Shown: positions 9,535 to 15,072 of the stretch, in pieces
How positions within the stretch are numbered: the first letter of the stretch is position 1
Layout: each line of letters opens with the position of its first letter
Assembly (NCBI GenBank): GCA_945949035.1
Contig: CAMFDH010000008.1
Coordinates: 1 to 17,542, forward strand
DNA from: an uncultured Actinomyces sp.
GTDB taxonomy: Bacteria > Actinomycetota > Actinomycetes > Actinomycetales > Actinomycetaceae
Length of the DNA stretch: 17,542 nucleotides
Reading direction: 5' to 3'
Notes under the pieces: model-generated
Database searches by the model: none
Seen by the model: only the letters and a program-made list of their open reading frames with translations
Told to the model about the DNA's origin: nothing
Program-made: the position numbers and the translations under genes

Positions 9535-9936
9535 CTACCTCTTGCTTTCCTCCGCGCTGTACATCTCGGACCGGGATGGAAGAGGTTCATCCGGCCAGGC
9601 ACTCTTTGGCACCGGAAACCGGAACTCCCCTCGGGGCTTCTTCCGGTTGCTGCGACGGTCGTTCTCCTGATCCTTCTCAACCTCGGCGCACCCGTAGCAG
9701 GTGGTCGACTCGATCTCGAAGACGATGTTCCGGTCCGTTGAATGACCGATCCACGCAGGAGTGCCGCAGTGCGCGCAGGTCTCCGTCTCCAGGACCGTCA
9801 ACGCCGTGGCCAGCAGCCGGTTCCTCTCGTCAGCCCAGTTCGGGGCCTCCCCCGTCAAGAGCGTCAGGGGCGGCAGGGACCAGGAACGGGCCGTCTTGAG
9901 CACCGGCACCAACCACCGGTTCTTCTCGCGGCTCAT
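9535..9936 (-). CDS. tail assembly chaperone, downstream frame (gpGT-like extension) with zinc-ribbon cysteines
   Basis: This 133-residue reading frame overlaps the end of the first chaperone in the +1 frame and stops just before the tape measure. The ATG at 9936 has no ribosome site, and coding-like sequence continues upstream of it in the same frame (GFLADA before the Met), so it is best read as the C-terminal part of a frameshift product, as in lambda gpGT. The fusion would have about 365 residues: 228 from the first frame, then LADA and the 133 here. Four cysteines (C54, C57, C80, C83) in two CxxC pairs form a zinc-ribbon-like module, with a basic C-terminus. It should act in the cytoplasm with the tape measure during tail assembly. 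The role is inferred from position and the frameshift layout. Confidence 0.8.
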   Translation of the reverse strand: MSREKNRWLVPVLKTARSWSLPPLTLLTGEAPNWADERNRLLATALTVLETETCAHCGTPAWIGHSTDRNIVFEIESTTCYGCAEVEKDQENDRRSNRKKPRGEFRFPVPKSAWPDEPLPSRSEMYSAEESKR

Positions 9937-10633
9937 TGCGTCCGCCAGGAAACCCGGCGTCCACCTTCTCGGCCCAGTCGGCCGACGAGTCGAGGGACTT
10001 GTTGAGGGTAGCCATCAGGCGCACAGACTCCGAGGAGATCAGCGCGTCGAGCAGCTGCATGAAGCCCACGCTGTTCGGCGGGTCCTGCTCGGTGCCGTCG
10101 GCGAGAACGATCTTCGTGCAGTAGGCGGTGAGCTGGGCAGCGAGAATGGCCTTGGACTTGGCGGTCAGGTACTCCAGGTCCGTGTCGTCCTTGCGGCCGT
10201 GCTTCTTGTGGAACTCCTTCTCCGCCTGCCGGACGACCGCGCCGAGCTTCTGGGCAGTTCCGCCCTGGAAGACCAGCTTCAGCGCGGACTGCCGGATCTT
10301 GCGCTCCAGCGCATTGATCTTCGGGGCCAGCTCGGCGGTGACCTTTTCGATCTTCTCCAGCTCTGCCGCCAGGTCTTCCGCTTCCTCGTCCACGAAAGAC
10401 CGGGTGGAGGACTCGGCCATGTTGGCCTGGATGCGCATGATCTCCCGGCCGCGCTCCGCGTGCTTGTCGTACTCCTGCGACAGTTCGTAGAGGTCGATGC
10501 CGCTGCGCTGGTCGAGATAGACCGTGTGCTCAAACTCGGGGAAGGTCGCCGTCCCCGAGATGTAGGCGTTGAAGTCGAAGACGGACGGGTCGGCGGCCCG
10601 GTCCGCCGCCCCGCCCTGGTGCTGCTCATTCAT
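9830..10633 (-). CDS. tail assembly chaperone, upstream frame (gpG-like)
   Basis: This 267-residue protein starts at an ATG behind AAGGGG, 37 nt after the major tail protein stop. It lies between the major tail protein and the tape measure, where siphoviral tail chaperones sit. The N-terminus has VFDFNAYISGTATFPEF and an acidic, helical stretch with coiled-coil character (about 70-140: E/K/A-rich). The last 39 residues, after F228, are out of frame with the downstream chaperone and Pro/Gly-rich, as expected of the unshifted tail of a gpG-type protein. At codons 227-229 (GGG TTT CCT) the ribosome may shift to the +1 frame to make the longer gpGT-like product. It is assigned by position and architecture rather than a diagnostic motif. 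Confidence 0.85.
   Translation of the reverse strand: MNEQHQGGAADRAADPSVFDFNAYISGTATFPEFEHTVYLDQRSGIDLYELSQEYDKHAERGREIMRIQANMAESSTRSFVDEEAEDLAAELEKIEKVTAELAPKINALERKIRQSALKLVFQGGTAQKLGAVVRQAEKEFHKKHGRKDDTDLEYLTAKSKAILAAQLTAYCTKIVLADGTEQDPPNSVGFMQLLDALISSESVRLMATLNKSLDSSADWAEKVDAGFPGGRNEPREEPVVGAGAQDGPFLVPAAPDALDGGGPELG
9947..9955 (-). promoter_or_regulatory. probable +1 programmed ribosomal frameshift site (GGG TTT CCT)
   Basis: On the minus strand, frame 0 reads GCC GGG TTT CCT. The TTT is codon 228 of the upstream chaperone (9952-9950). The downstream chaperone frame is offset by +1, and at this site it reads TTC (9951-9949). A Phe tRNA with anticodon GAA pairs better with UUC than UUU, so a shift by one base gives a stronger match. 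The site resembles influenza PA-X UCC_UUU_CGU and sits about 15 bases before the ATG of the second frame. An SD-like AAGGTGG lies about 9 nt upstream. The +1 frame is open from a TGA near 10016, so the shift must happen between there and the first-frame end; a -2 shift cannot be excluded. Confidence 0.6.
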
Positions 10634-10670
10634 GCCATTCCCCTTGGTGGTTTGGTACTTCAGAAGGACG

Positions 10671-11246
10671 TCAGCTGCCGCACTGCGGGCAGATGTCGAC
10701 CTGCACCAGGCCGTCCGAGGACGCGCCCTGGGCGTAGAAGACGACCTCCATCTGGATCGGCGCCGTGGCGTCGTTCAGGATGTTGGGGTCGCCGGAGTAG
10801 AACTTGAAAACCGTCACCCAGTCGCCTTCCTGGGCCTCCGGCTCACGCGAGGGGTGGCGCGCGATGCGCTGAACGAGGTATCCGCTCCTCAAGGGCTTCT
10901 TGAAGAGCTGCATGACCTCGTTGTAGATCGACTCTTCTTCCTTGTTCGGATTGCGGTCCAGGAAGAAGTTCAGCGTCGACTCGTAGTTCTTCGTGGTCGG
11001 GTTGGCCACCGCCGCGTCGTCACAGAGACCACGCGTGTCGTCGGTGTCCCGCTCCGTCCACTGGAGCGTGAAGTCGGTCGTCATGGCACAGGAGATGTTG
11101 AGACCGGCGTTGATCTCGGCGCTCGTCGGGCACGAGATGTCCTCGAACCCGTTGCCGTACTGGCCTACGTAGCACTCGGCCGTTTGGTCCCCGTCGTCCA
11201 CCCACCACACCGTGATGCTGGGCGGCAGCATCTTGACGGCTGCCAT
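10671..11246 (-). CDS. major tail (tube) protein
   Basis: This 191-residue protein has its start set at 11246 because an excellent AGGAGG lies just upstream; an upstream ATG at 11285 has no such site. It begins MAAVKMLPPSITVWWVDDG and has beta-rich stretches such as LNISCAMTTDFTLQWTERD and GDWVTVFKFYSGD, and it precedes the chaperone pair and tape measure, where the tube subunit is found. The last residues carry CPQC (C186, C189), so the C-terminus may bind metal or form disulfides. It has its own promoter-like element (11282-11311) 35 nt upstream and a hairpin in front of that, which would allow higher expression than its neighbours, in keeping with the many copies needed in a tail tube. Assignment rests on position, size and fold-type pattern. 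Confidence 0.85.
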   Translation of the reverse strand: MAAVKMLPPSITVWWVDDGDQTAECYVGQYGNGFEDISCPTSAEINAGLNISCAMTTDFTLQWTERDTDDTRGLCDDAAVANPTTKNYESTLNFFLDRNPNKEEESIYNEVMQLFKKPLRSGYLVQRIARHPSREPEAQEGDWVTVFKFYSGDPNILNDATAPIQMEVVFYAQGASSDGLVQVDICPQCGS

Positions 11247-11281
11247 GGGTCCTCCTTTCTGCCTGGGGCAGGGGAGGCAAC

Positions 11282-11311
11282 CCACTACCCAGCGTGGTCA
11301 TGCTGTCACGC
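11282..11311 (-). promoter_or_regulatory. promoter-like 30-bp motif, copy A
   Basis: On the minus strand a GTGACA (11309-11304) and a TAGTGG (11287-11282) are separated by 16 nt, with 35 nt to the major tail protein ATG. Copy B (13900-13929) matches 21 of 30 positions with no gap and the same distance (34 nt) to its gene, and copy C (14449-14478) shares the same -35-like and -10-like boxes. The repeated spacing argues for a promoter or for a regulator-binding site at one. Confidence 0.5.
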
Positions 11312-11335
11312 TAAGTGTACGCAGGGTGACACAGA

Positions 11336-11372
11336 GAAGCGACCGCCTCACTCAAAGCGAGGCGGTCGCTTC
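11336..11372 (-). terminator. perfect 14-bp hairpin after the HNH gene
   Basis: The arms GAAGCGACCGCCTC (11336-11349) and GAGGCGGTCGCTTC (11359-11372) pair perfectly around a 9-nt loop. It lies between the HNH stop (11406) and the major tail protein. There is little U-run after the stem, which is common in Streptomyces intrinsic terminators. It would separate the HNH transcript from the tail tube gene. Confidence 0.75.
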
Positions 11373-11405
11373 AGTGGGCTACACGCAACTACAGTGAGTC
11401 ACGCA

Positions 11406-12038
11406 TTACTCAGCTGCTCCGCCAAAGACCAGACCCAACGTCAACTGCTCCCCCGCCCCAAGAGACCGCACCGCCGCTCCCCGCCGCGTGCGCTCCCGCC
11501 CCCGCGCATTCACACACGTACGGCAAGCCCGCCAGCCCGAGGGCGTCATGATCAGGTTGGCTCCGGCGTACGCGTGCCCCTTCGGGCAGTGGGTTTTCCG
11601 GGCGTTCTCCGCACAGAAACCCCTGCCGAGGAGGGAGTTCCCCCGCTGGGTGACCGCCTGGAGGTGCCACGGATTCCCGCAGGGTCGTACCCGGCATCGA
11701 TGATCCAGCTCCACGAGCTTCCCGTTGGGGTGTTCGGGAATTTCACCCCGCAGCTCCTTGTAGGCGTACCGGTGGGCCTTCTCCTGGCCGCCGCCGGTCT
11801 CCTCGTCGAGGTTGAAGACCCCGTATCCGCCGCTATCCAGGGCGCCGCGCCAGATCCAGCAGTCGTCGACCTCCCCCTGGTCGACGTAGAACCAGAATCG
11901 CTCTGACTCCCTGCGGCCGTAGACCTTGGTCGCCTTGGGCGGGTAGCGGGCCGCCCAGGACGCCTGATGAGTGGGGCACATTCCCCACTTGCTCCGGACT
12001 TCCTCGCAGCCTTCCTGCCAGCACCGTCGATCCGTCAT
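11406..12038 (-). CDS. HNH homing endonuclease
   Basis: This 210-residue protein has its start taken at 12038 (MTDRRCWQEGC), because this gives the usual N-terminus of actinophage HNH proteins, though a start at 12074 or 12245 is also possible and the ribosome site is weak. Zinc-binding residues C6, C11, C21 and H24 form an N-terminal knuckle. The HNH core shows CWIWRGAL, then AHRYAYKELRGEIP and LDHRCRV..CGNPWHL (H113, N122, H125). A second knuckle near the end has THCPKGHAY and CRTC (C151, H155, C172, C175). It is flanked by hairpins on both sides (12078-12115 and 11336-11372), as an independent cassette between the tail-terminator-like and tail tube genes. Such enzymes nick or cut DNA and promote their own spread; target and activity are not known here. 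Confidence 0.92.
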   Translation of the reverse strand: MTDRRCWQEGCEEVRSKWGMCPTHQASWAARYPPKATKVYGRRESERFWFYVDQGEVDDCWIWRGALDSGGYGVFNLDEETGGGQEKAHRYAYKELRGEIPEHPNGKLVELDHRCRVRPCGNPWHLQAVTQRGNSLLGRGFCAENARKTHCPKGHAYAGANLIMTPSGWRACRTCVNARGRERTRRGAAVRSLGAGEQLTLGLVFGGAAE

Positions 12039-12077
12039 GCTCGAATGATGAACGATTCTGACGGATTCCGGCATGAT

Positions 12078-12115
12078 GCAGGGGCGCCTCGTCCACCACA
12101 GCGAGACGCCCCTGC
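12078..12115 (-). terminator. hairpin between tail-terminator-like and HNH genes
   Basis: Arms GCAGGGGCGCCTCG (12078-12091) and CGAGACGCCCCTGC (12102-12115) pair at 13 of 14 positions around a 10-nt loop. It lies 10 nt downstream of the stop at 12125 and would stop transcripts of the structural genes before the HNH gene. Confidence 0.65.
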
Positions 12116-12124
12116 GGTATCTGG

Positions 12125-12763
12125 TCAGGCCGGAGAACCCGCCCGTCGAGACCGGGCCCGCGCGTTGATGCAGGTACGGCAGCGCCTCTTCCCGTCCCCC
12201 TGAATCACCGTGTTCACCGCGTCGTACGGGTGCCCCTGCGGGCAATGGGTGCGCTCGGCGTGAGGAGTCACCGTCTGCCGCGTAGAGGCCACCGACAGAG
12301 GCGTGGAGTAGAAGTCGCCTCGGTAGAACGTCGCCTTGTAGAAGCGGATCTGGTCACCGATGCCGACGGGCAGCGGGTCCCTCACGGTCGCCGAGCCGTC
12401 CTCGATCAGGCGCCCCTGACCGGCCGGAGAGAAACCGGTCAGGAGCACCCGTGTGGCGTCCTCCAGCTGGAGCAGCGAAAGTCCGCTGGGGGCCACGCTT
12501 TCCACGGCGAAGTTGCCCTGCTGGGCGTCCGCCTCGTCATCTCCCGGCTCGTCGCACAGACCGGCCACATAGTCGTCGTCCGAGGTCGTTGACCGGGTCA
12601 GCTGACCGAACCACAAGATCACGAAGGGCTTGATGAGCCCCGTCGGGTCATGCGGGACCTTCGAGTTCTCCGGAACGCCCTCCAGGAACACCTTGGTCGA
12701 GGGCAGGTTGTCCCGCAGTCTCTCGTAGATGGCCATCTGCCAGGCCATGACGACGGAGGCCAT
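12125..12763 (-). CDS. tail-terminator-like protein with C-terminal HNH-type zinc knuckle
   Basis: This 212-residue protein starts at an ATG immediately after the stop of the HK97-gp10-like gene (TAG followed by ATG). Residues about 1-165 (MAWQMAIYERLRDNL, IKPFVILWFGQLTR, FYKATFYRGDF) fit a small tail terminator or completion protein by position, between the HK97-gp10-like and major tail genes. The last 43 residues are different: THCPQGHPY, GKRRCRTCINAR (C174, H178, C195, C198) copy the C-terminal knuckle of the neighbouring HNH endonuclease, with 19 of 42 aligned positions identical. This part is not expected in a tail terminator and looks like an added module from a nuclease. The structural call is by position; the fusion is seen directly in the frame, with no internal stop. 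Confidence 0.72.
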   Translation of the reverse strand: MASVVMAWQMAIYERLRDNLPSTKVFLEGVPENSKVPHDPTGLIKPFVILWFGQLTRSTTSDDDYVAGLCDEPGDDEADAQQGNFAVESVAPSGLSLLQLEDATRVLLTGFSPAGQGRLIEDGSATVRDPLPVGIGDQIRFYKATFYRGDFYSTPLSVASTRQTVTPHAERTHCPQGHPYDAVNTVIQGDGKRRCRTCINARARSRRAGSPA

Positions 12764-13159
12764 CTATCGCCCCACGAAGGCGCGGGTGTCGGCGAGCACC
12801 GTGTCGTAGGCCGTCTTGACGGCGAACATCGGGGTGATGCCCTTGCGGGTGCCGAACTCCTGGAAGGGTGCGTAGTACGGGGCCAGGGTTTCCCAGCCGA
12901 AGGAAATCTTCAGGATGTCCGTACCGAAGTCACCGGTACCGGTGACCTGGCGCTTCATCGCCCCCGTGTCGACGCGCGAGCGCGCCCGGACGATGCCTTC
13001 ACCCTTGCGGCGCTCGTTGGACATGAAGAGGATCAGGTCCCGCCGGGTCTTGTTGAGGTGGTCGGTCACGAACGCGCTGAGGCCGAAGTCCATCGCTCCG
13101 GCCGGAGTGCCCCCGCCGTAGTACCGCTGGGCCCCGCCGAAGCTGTAGTTGTACTTCAT
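12764..13159 (-). CDS. HK97 gp10-like head-tail/tail completion protein
   Basis: This 131-residue protein has RSRVDTGAMKRQV (about 61-72) and YYAPFQEFGTRKGITPMFA (about 95-113), the two hallmark motifs of the HK97-gp10-like family, involved in joining or completing tails. Its ATG is at 13159; the nearest SD-like sequence (AAGGGGAA) is about 20 nt upstream, so the start is poorly supported, though an in-frame TGA excludes longer forms. It ends directly next to the ATG of the next gene. Family call is good, role in the particle is inferred from it. Confidence 0.82.
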   Translation of the reverse strand: MKYNYSFGGAQRYYGGGTPAGAMDFGLSAFVTDHLNKTRRDLILFMSNERRKGEGIVRARSRVDTGAMKRQVTGTGDFGTDILKISFGWETLAPYYAPFQEFGTRKGITPMFAVKTAYDTVLADTRAFVGR

Positions 13160-13189
13160 GTCGATGGAAGCGATGACCGTTCCCCTTCC

Positions 13190-13750
13190 TCAGTCTCCAC
13201 ACCCGCAGCCGCTGACCAGCGGCTCAGGAATGTCCTCGGCAGCAACCGGCTCCCCCTCGTAAGGCGGGGGAAGTAGCTGCGGATGGGCCACGTCCACGTC
13301 GCACAGCAGGTTCCGCACCCACATGTTCGAGGACATCATCATGTTGCGGACGTGGAAGATGTAGTGCGTCAGCTCCTGGTCCGGTGCGCAGTGGACCACG
13401 CGGAGAACGTCATGGGCGTGGATCGGCGGGCACTCCCGTTGGGGTACCTGGAAGCGGATCGCATGGATCGTTCCGGAGTCGCCTCGGGTCGTCCTCACCC
13501 GGGCTCGCCAGTCCTTGTTGTTAACTGCGCGGACTTGCCCCCGGTACAGCAGGCTCATCGGCGGATAAACGACACCGCCCGAGCCGTCAGGCTCGGTCAG
13601 ACCACCGGTACCCGGGTCCCAGCCGTAATCGTTCACGTCTCCTGAGCGCCGGAAGATCTCACACACCGCGTTCATGTGCCCGATGGGCACACTCCTCTGG
13701 TGCCACGGCCAGCGCGCGTCAAGCGCCCGGCGGCTCAGGAGTCGGGACAT
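13190..13750 (-). CDS. head-to-tail stopper (head closure)-like protein, DUF6093-like
   Basis: This 186-residue protein begins at an ATG four bases after the stop of the 36-aa gene. Motifs such as MNAVCEIFRRSGDVNDYGWD, LYRGQVRAV and TIHAIRFQVP followed by ELTHYIFHVRN resemble DUF6093-type actinophage stopper proteins, which sit between the head-tail connector and the gp10-like protein. The C-terminus is Pro/Glu-rich and ends SGCGCGD (C182, C184). No signal peptide is visible. The neighbours (connector before, gp10-like after) agree with a role in closing the neck or capping the tail. Confidence 0.75.
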   Translation of the reverse strand: MSRLLSRRALDARWPWHQRSVPIGHMNAVCEIFRRSGDVNDYGWDPGTGGLTEPDGSGGVVYPPMSLLYRGQVRAVNNKDWRARVRTTRGDSGTIHAIRFQVPQRECPPIHAHDVLRVVHCAPDQELTHYIFHVRNMMMSSNMWVRNLLCDVDVAHPQLLPPPYEGEPVAAEDIPEPLVSGCGCGD

Positions 13751-13754
13751 GGGT

Positions 13755-13865
13755 TTAGCTACCTGTTTCCTCGGCGATCACGTCGACCGCGTCCACGTAG
13801 AAGGAGGCGGTGGACACGAAGGGCCGGTCGTTGTCGTACGGGGGTACGTCGTAGATCTCTTCCAT
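13755..13865 (-). CDS. 36-aa small protein between connector and stopper genes
   Basis: The ATG at 13865 follows a strong AGGAG at 7-nt spacing, and the stop comes four bases before the next gene. The sequence starts MEEIYDVPPYDNDRPFVSTA and is acidic, with a hydrophobic stretch SFYVDAVDVIA. The third-position composition fits the neighbouring genes. A promoter-like element (copy B) lies 34 nt upstream, so this gene would be the first in its transcript. I do not recognise a family; a small virion or assembly factor is possible. Confidence 0.6.
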   Translation of the reverse strand: MEEIYDVPPYDNDRPFVSTASFYVDAVDVIAEETGS

Positions 13866-13899
13866 GGTTCTACTCCTGCGTAGGGGCCCGCCACCTGCT

Positions 13900-13929
13900 C
13901 CACTACCCATCGTAGTTGCATAGTTACGC
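13900..13929 (-). promoter_or_regulatory. promoter-like 30-bp motif, copy B
   Basis: GTAACT (13927-13922) and TAGTGG (13905-13900) are separated by 16 nt. The right end overlaps the final codons and stop of the connector gene. An inverted repeat ACTAC/GTAGT lies within it, so binding of a dimeric regulator is possible. See copy A for the shared positions. Confidence 0.45.
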
Positions 13930-14433
13930 CCAGCGACCAAATCCGGAACCGTGATCGTACGTACCGCACCGGCAGCCCCCGCCGACCATCGATCCACAAC
14001 AAGCCGGAAAGCCCCTCAGGCCGTAAGGAAGACAGTCAGCAGGCTGAGGCTGGAAGTCCACGATGACGAAGCCGTACTCCCACTCCTCCGCGTCCTCGTC
14101 GTCCTTGTCGGCCTGGTCCTCCCACGCCTTGGCCCCCGCCATCAGCGCCGTGGCGAGCTTGGCGCCGTCCGTCTGCAAGTCCTCGGTCTTGATGACCTTC
14201 GCGATCAAGCCCTCGGAGACGGCAATGGCGCGAAGACCCATCGCAGCCGCCCGGTAGATCCGGCTCCGACCCCGGCCACGCGCAGCAGCCAGCAGGGCGT
14301 TGAGGTGGGCGTCCGAGAACAGGTACTCGGGGACCCCCTCGCCGGAGAAATCGACCTGCTCCACGTCGGGCAGGAGCGCCCGCACCTTGCCGAGGTCCGT
14401 GGTGAAGTCGGGCGGGTACGTGTCGACGGTCAT
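13924..14433 (-). CDS. head-tail connector (gp6-like) with cysteine-rich tail
   Basis: This 169-residue protein has LGKVRALLPDVEQVD near the start, LFSDAHLNALLAAARG in the middle and IKTEDLQTDGAKLATAL (about 81-97), all typical of phage head-to-tail connector or adaptor proteins. After an acidic stretch (KDDEDAEEWEYGF) it has a cysteine-rich end, DCLPYGLRGFPACCGSMVG followed by CRC (C134, C145, C146, C154, C156), which is unusual for the family. The ATG at 14433 has no clear ribosome site and lies 15 nt after a -10-like box, so the message may be almost leaderless. Upstream neighbours are replication-type genes, not portal or capsid. The family call is good; whether it joins to a head is open. 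Confidence 0.78.
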   Translation of the reverse strand: MTVDTYPPDFTTDLGKVRALLPDVEQVDFSGEGVPEYLFSDAHLNALLAAARGRGRSRIYRAAAMGLRAIAVSEGLIAKVIKTEDLQTDGAKLATALMAGAKAWEDQADKDDEDAEEWEYGFVIVDFQPQPADCLPYGLRGFPACCGSMVGGGCRCGTYDHGSGFGRWA

Positions 14434-14448
14434 GCAGCAAGACTACGT

Positions 14449-14478
14449 GCAGTAGCATCTCGTAACGCGCAGTCACGC
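14449..14478 (-). promoter_or_regulatory. promoter-like 30-bp motif, copy C
   Basis: GTGACT (14476-14471), 16-nt spacer, TACTGC (14454-14449). The ATG of the connector is only 15 nt beyond the -10-like box, so transcription would begin about 8 nt before it and could give a near-leaderless mRNA. It follows directly after a terminator (14481-14514). Confidence 0.45.
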
Positions 14479-14480
14479 AA

Positions 14481-14514
14481 AAGCGGGGTCCGGGCGACAC
14501 ACCGGACCCCGCTT
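14481..14514 (-). terminator. 13-bp hairpin with U-run, intrinsic terminator
   Basis: Arms AAGCGGGGTCCGG (14481-14493) and CCGGACCCCGCTT (14502-14514) pair perfectly around an 8-nt loop. On the minus strand the stem ends in TTTT. It lies 6 nt downstream of the stop of the zinc-finger gene and separates the replication-type genes from the structural genes. Confidence 0.85.
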
Positions 14515-14520
14515 CGCTGC

Positions 14521-15072
14521 TCACCGACCGTCCTGCTCCTCCCGCCACCCCCTGAACGCCTCCATGCGCTCCTCATGCGGCGCCCGGGTATCACCCCGGC
14601 GGTTCCGGCACTGCCTGCCCACCAGAGCCCGGCACTCCGGGTTGGAGCACGCCACCACCATCGGCGTCGCCTCCCGGTTCATGATGTGCTTCGGCATCCG
14701 GCCGATACCCCGCATCAGCTGGAGAACCTGGGGAGGCGCCTCCCCGTCCGCGATTCGCTGCCGCTTGACCCGCTCCCCCTCCAGATACTGAGGCACGTTG
14801 TCCGGGTCGCCCTGAGGAATCTCCCTGCTCAGCCCGGGGCCCTGGTAGTCCTTCAGCAGCTCGGCCCGGATCTTCTTCACGCCCTGGATGATGTGTACCG
14901 GCATCAGCCGCCGGTCGGACGTTGAGAAGTGCTGCCGCATCGCCTCCATCGCCTGCTCGTACTGGACGTTCCACAGCACCGTGTGCCAGGACTGGACGAT
15001 GTCCTCGTTGACCGGACGACCATCGAAAGTGGACACCGCGAGCAGAAGCTTCTGTGCATCCTGGAGGTTCAC
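14521..15072 (-). CDS. G39P/helicase-loader-like protein with C-terminal zinc finger
   Basis: This 183-residue protein starts at a GTG (15072) behind GGAGGAG at good spacing; the GTG overlaps the TGA of the upstream gene, so the two are translationally coupled. Residues about 5-70 (LLLAVSTFDGRPV, VQSWHTVLWNV, MPVHIIQGVKKIRAELL) are helical and resemble loader/inhibitor G39P-like proteins. At the end is a zinc finger: ACSNPECRALVGRQC...APHEER (C142, C147, C155, H166), as seen in actinophage DNA-binding proteins. With the upstream winged-helix protein it may form a replication initiation pair. The zinc finger is seen directly; helicase loading is inferred. Confidence 0.72.
   Translation of the reverse strand: MNLQDAQKLLLAVSTFDGRPVNEDIVQSWHTVLWNVQYEQAMEAMRQHFSTSDRRLMPVHIIQGVKKIRAELLKDYQGPGLSREIPQGDPDNVPQYLEGERVKRQRIADGEAPPQVLQLMRGIGRMPKHIMNREATPMVVACSNPECRALVGRQCRNRRGDTRAPHEERMEAFRGWREEQDGR

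Noticed and set aside
10569..11906. 445-residue plus-strand frame across the tube and HNH genes
   Set aside because: It crosses two terminator hairpins and several real minus-strand genes, and has no recognisable domain.
12039..12245. Longer HNH protein starting at 12245
   Set aside because: The extension runs through the hairpin at 12078-12115 and the end of the tail-terminator-like gene and lacks nuclease features.
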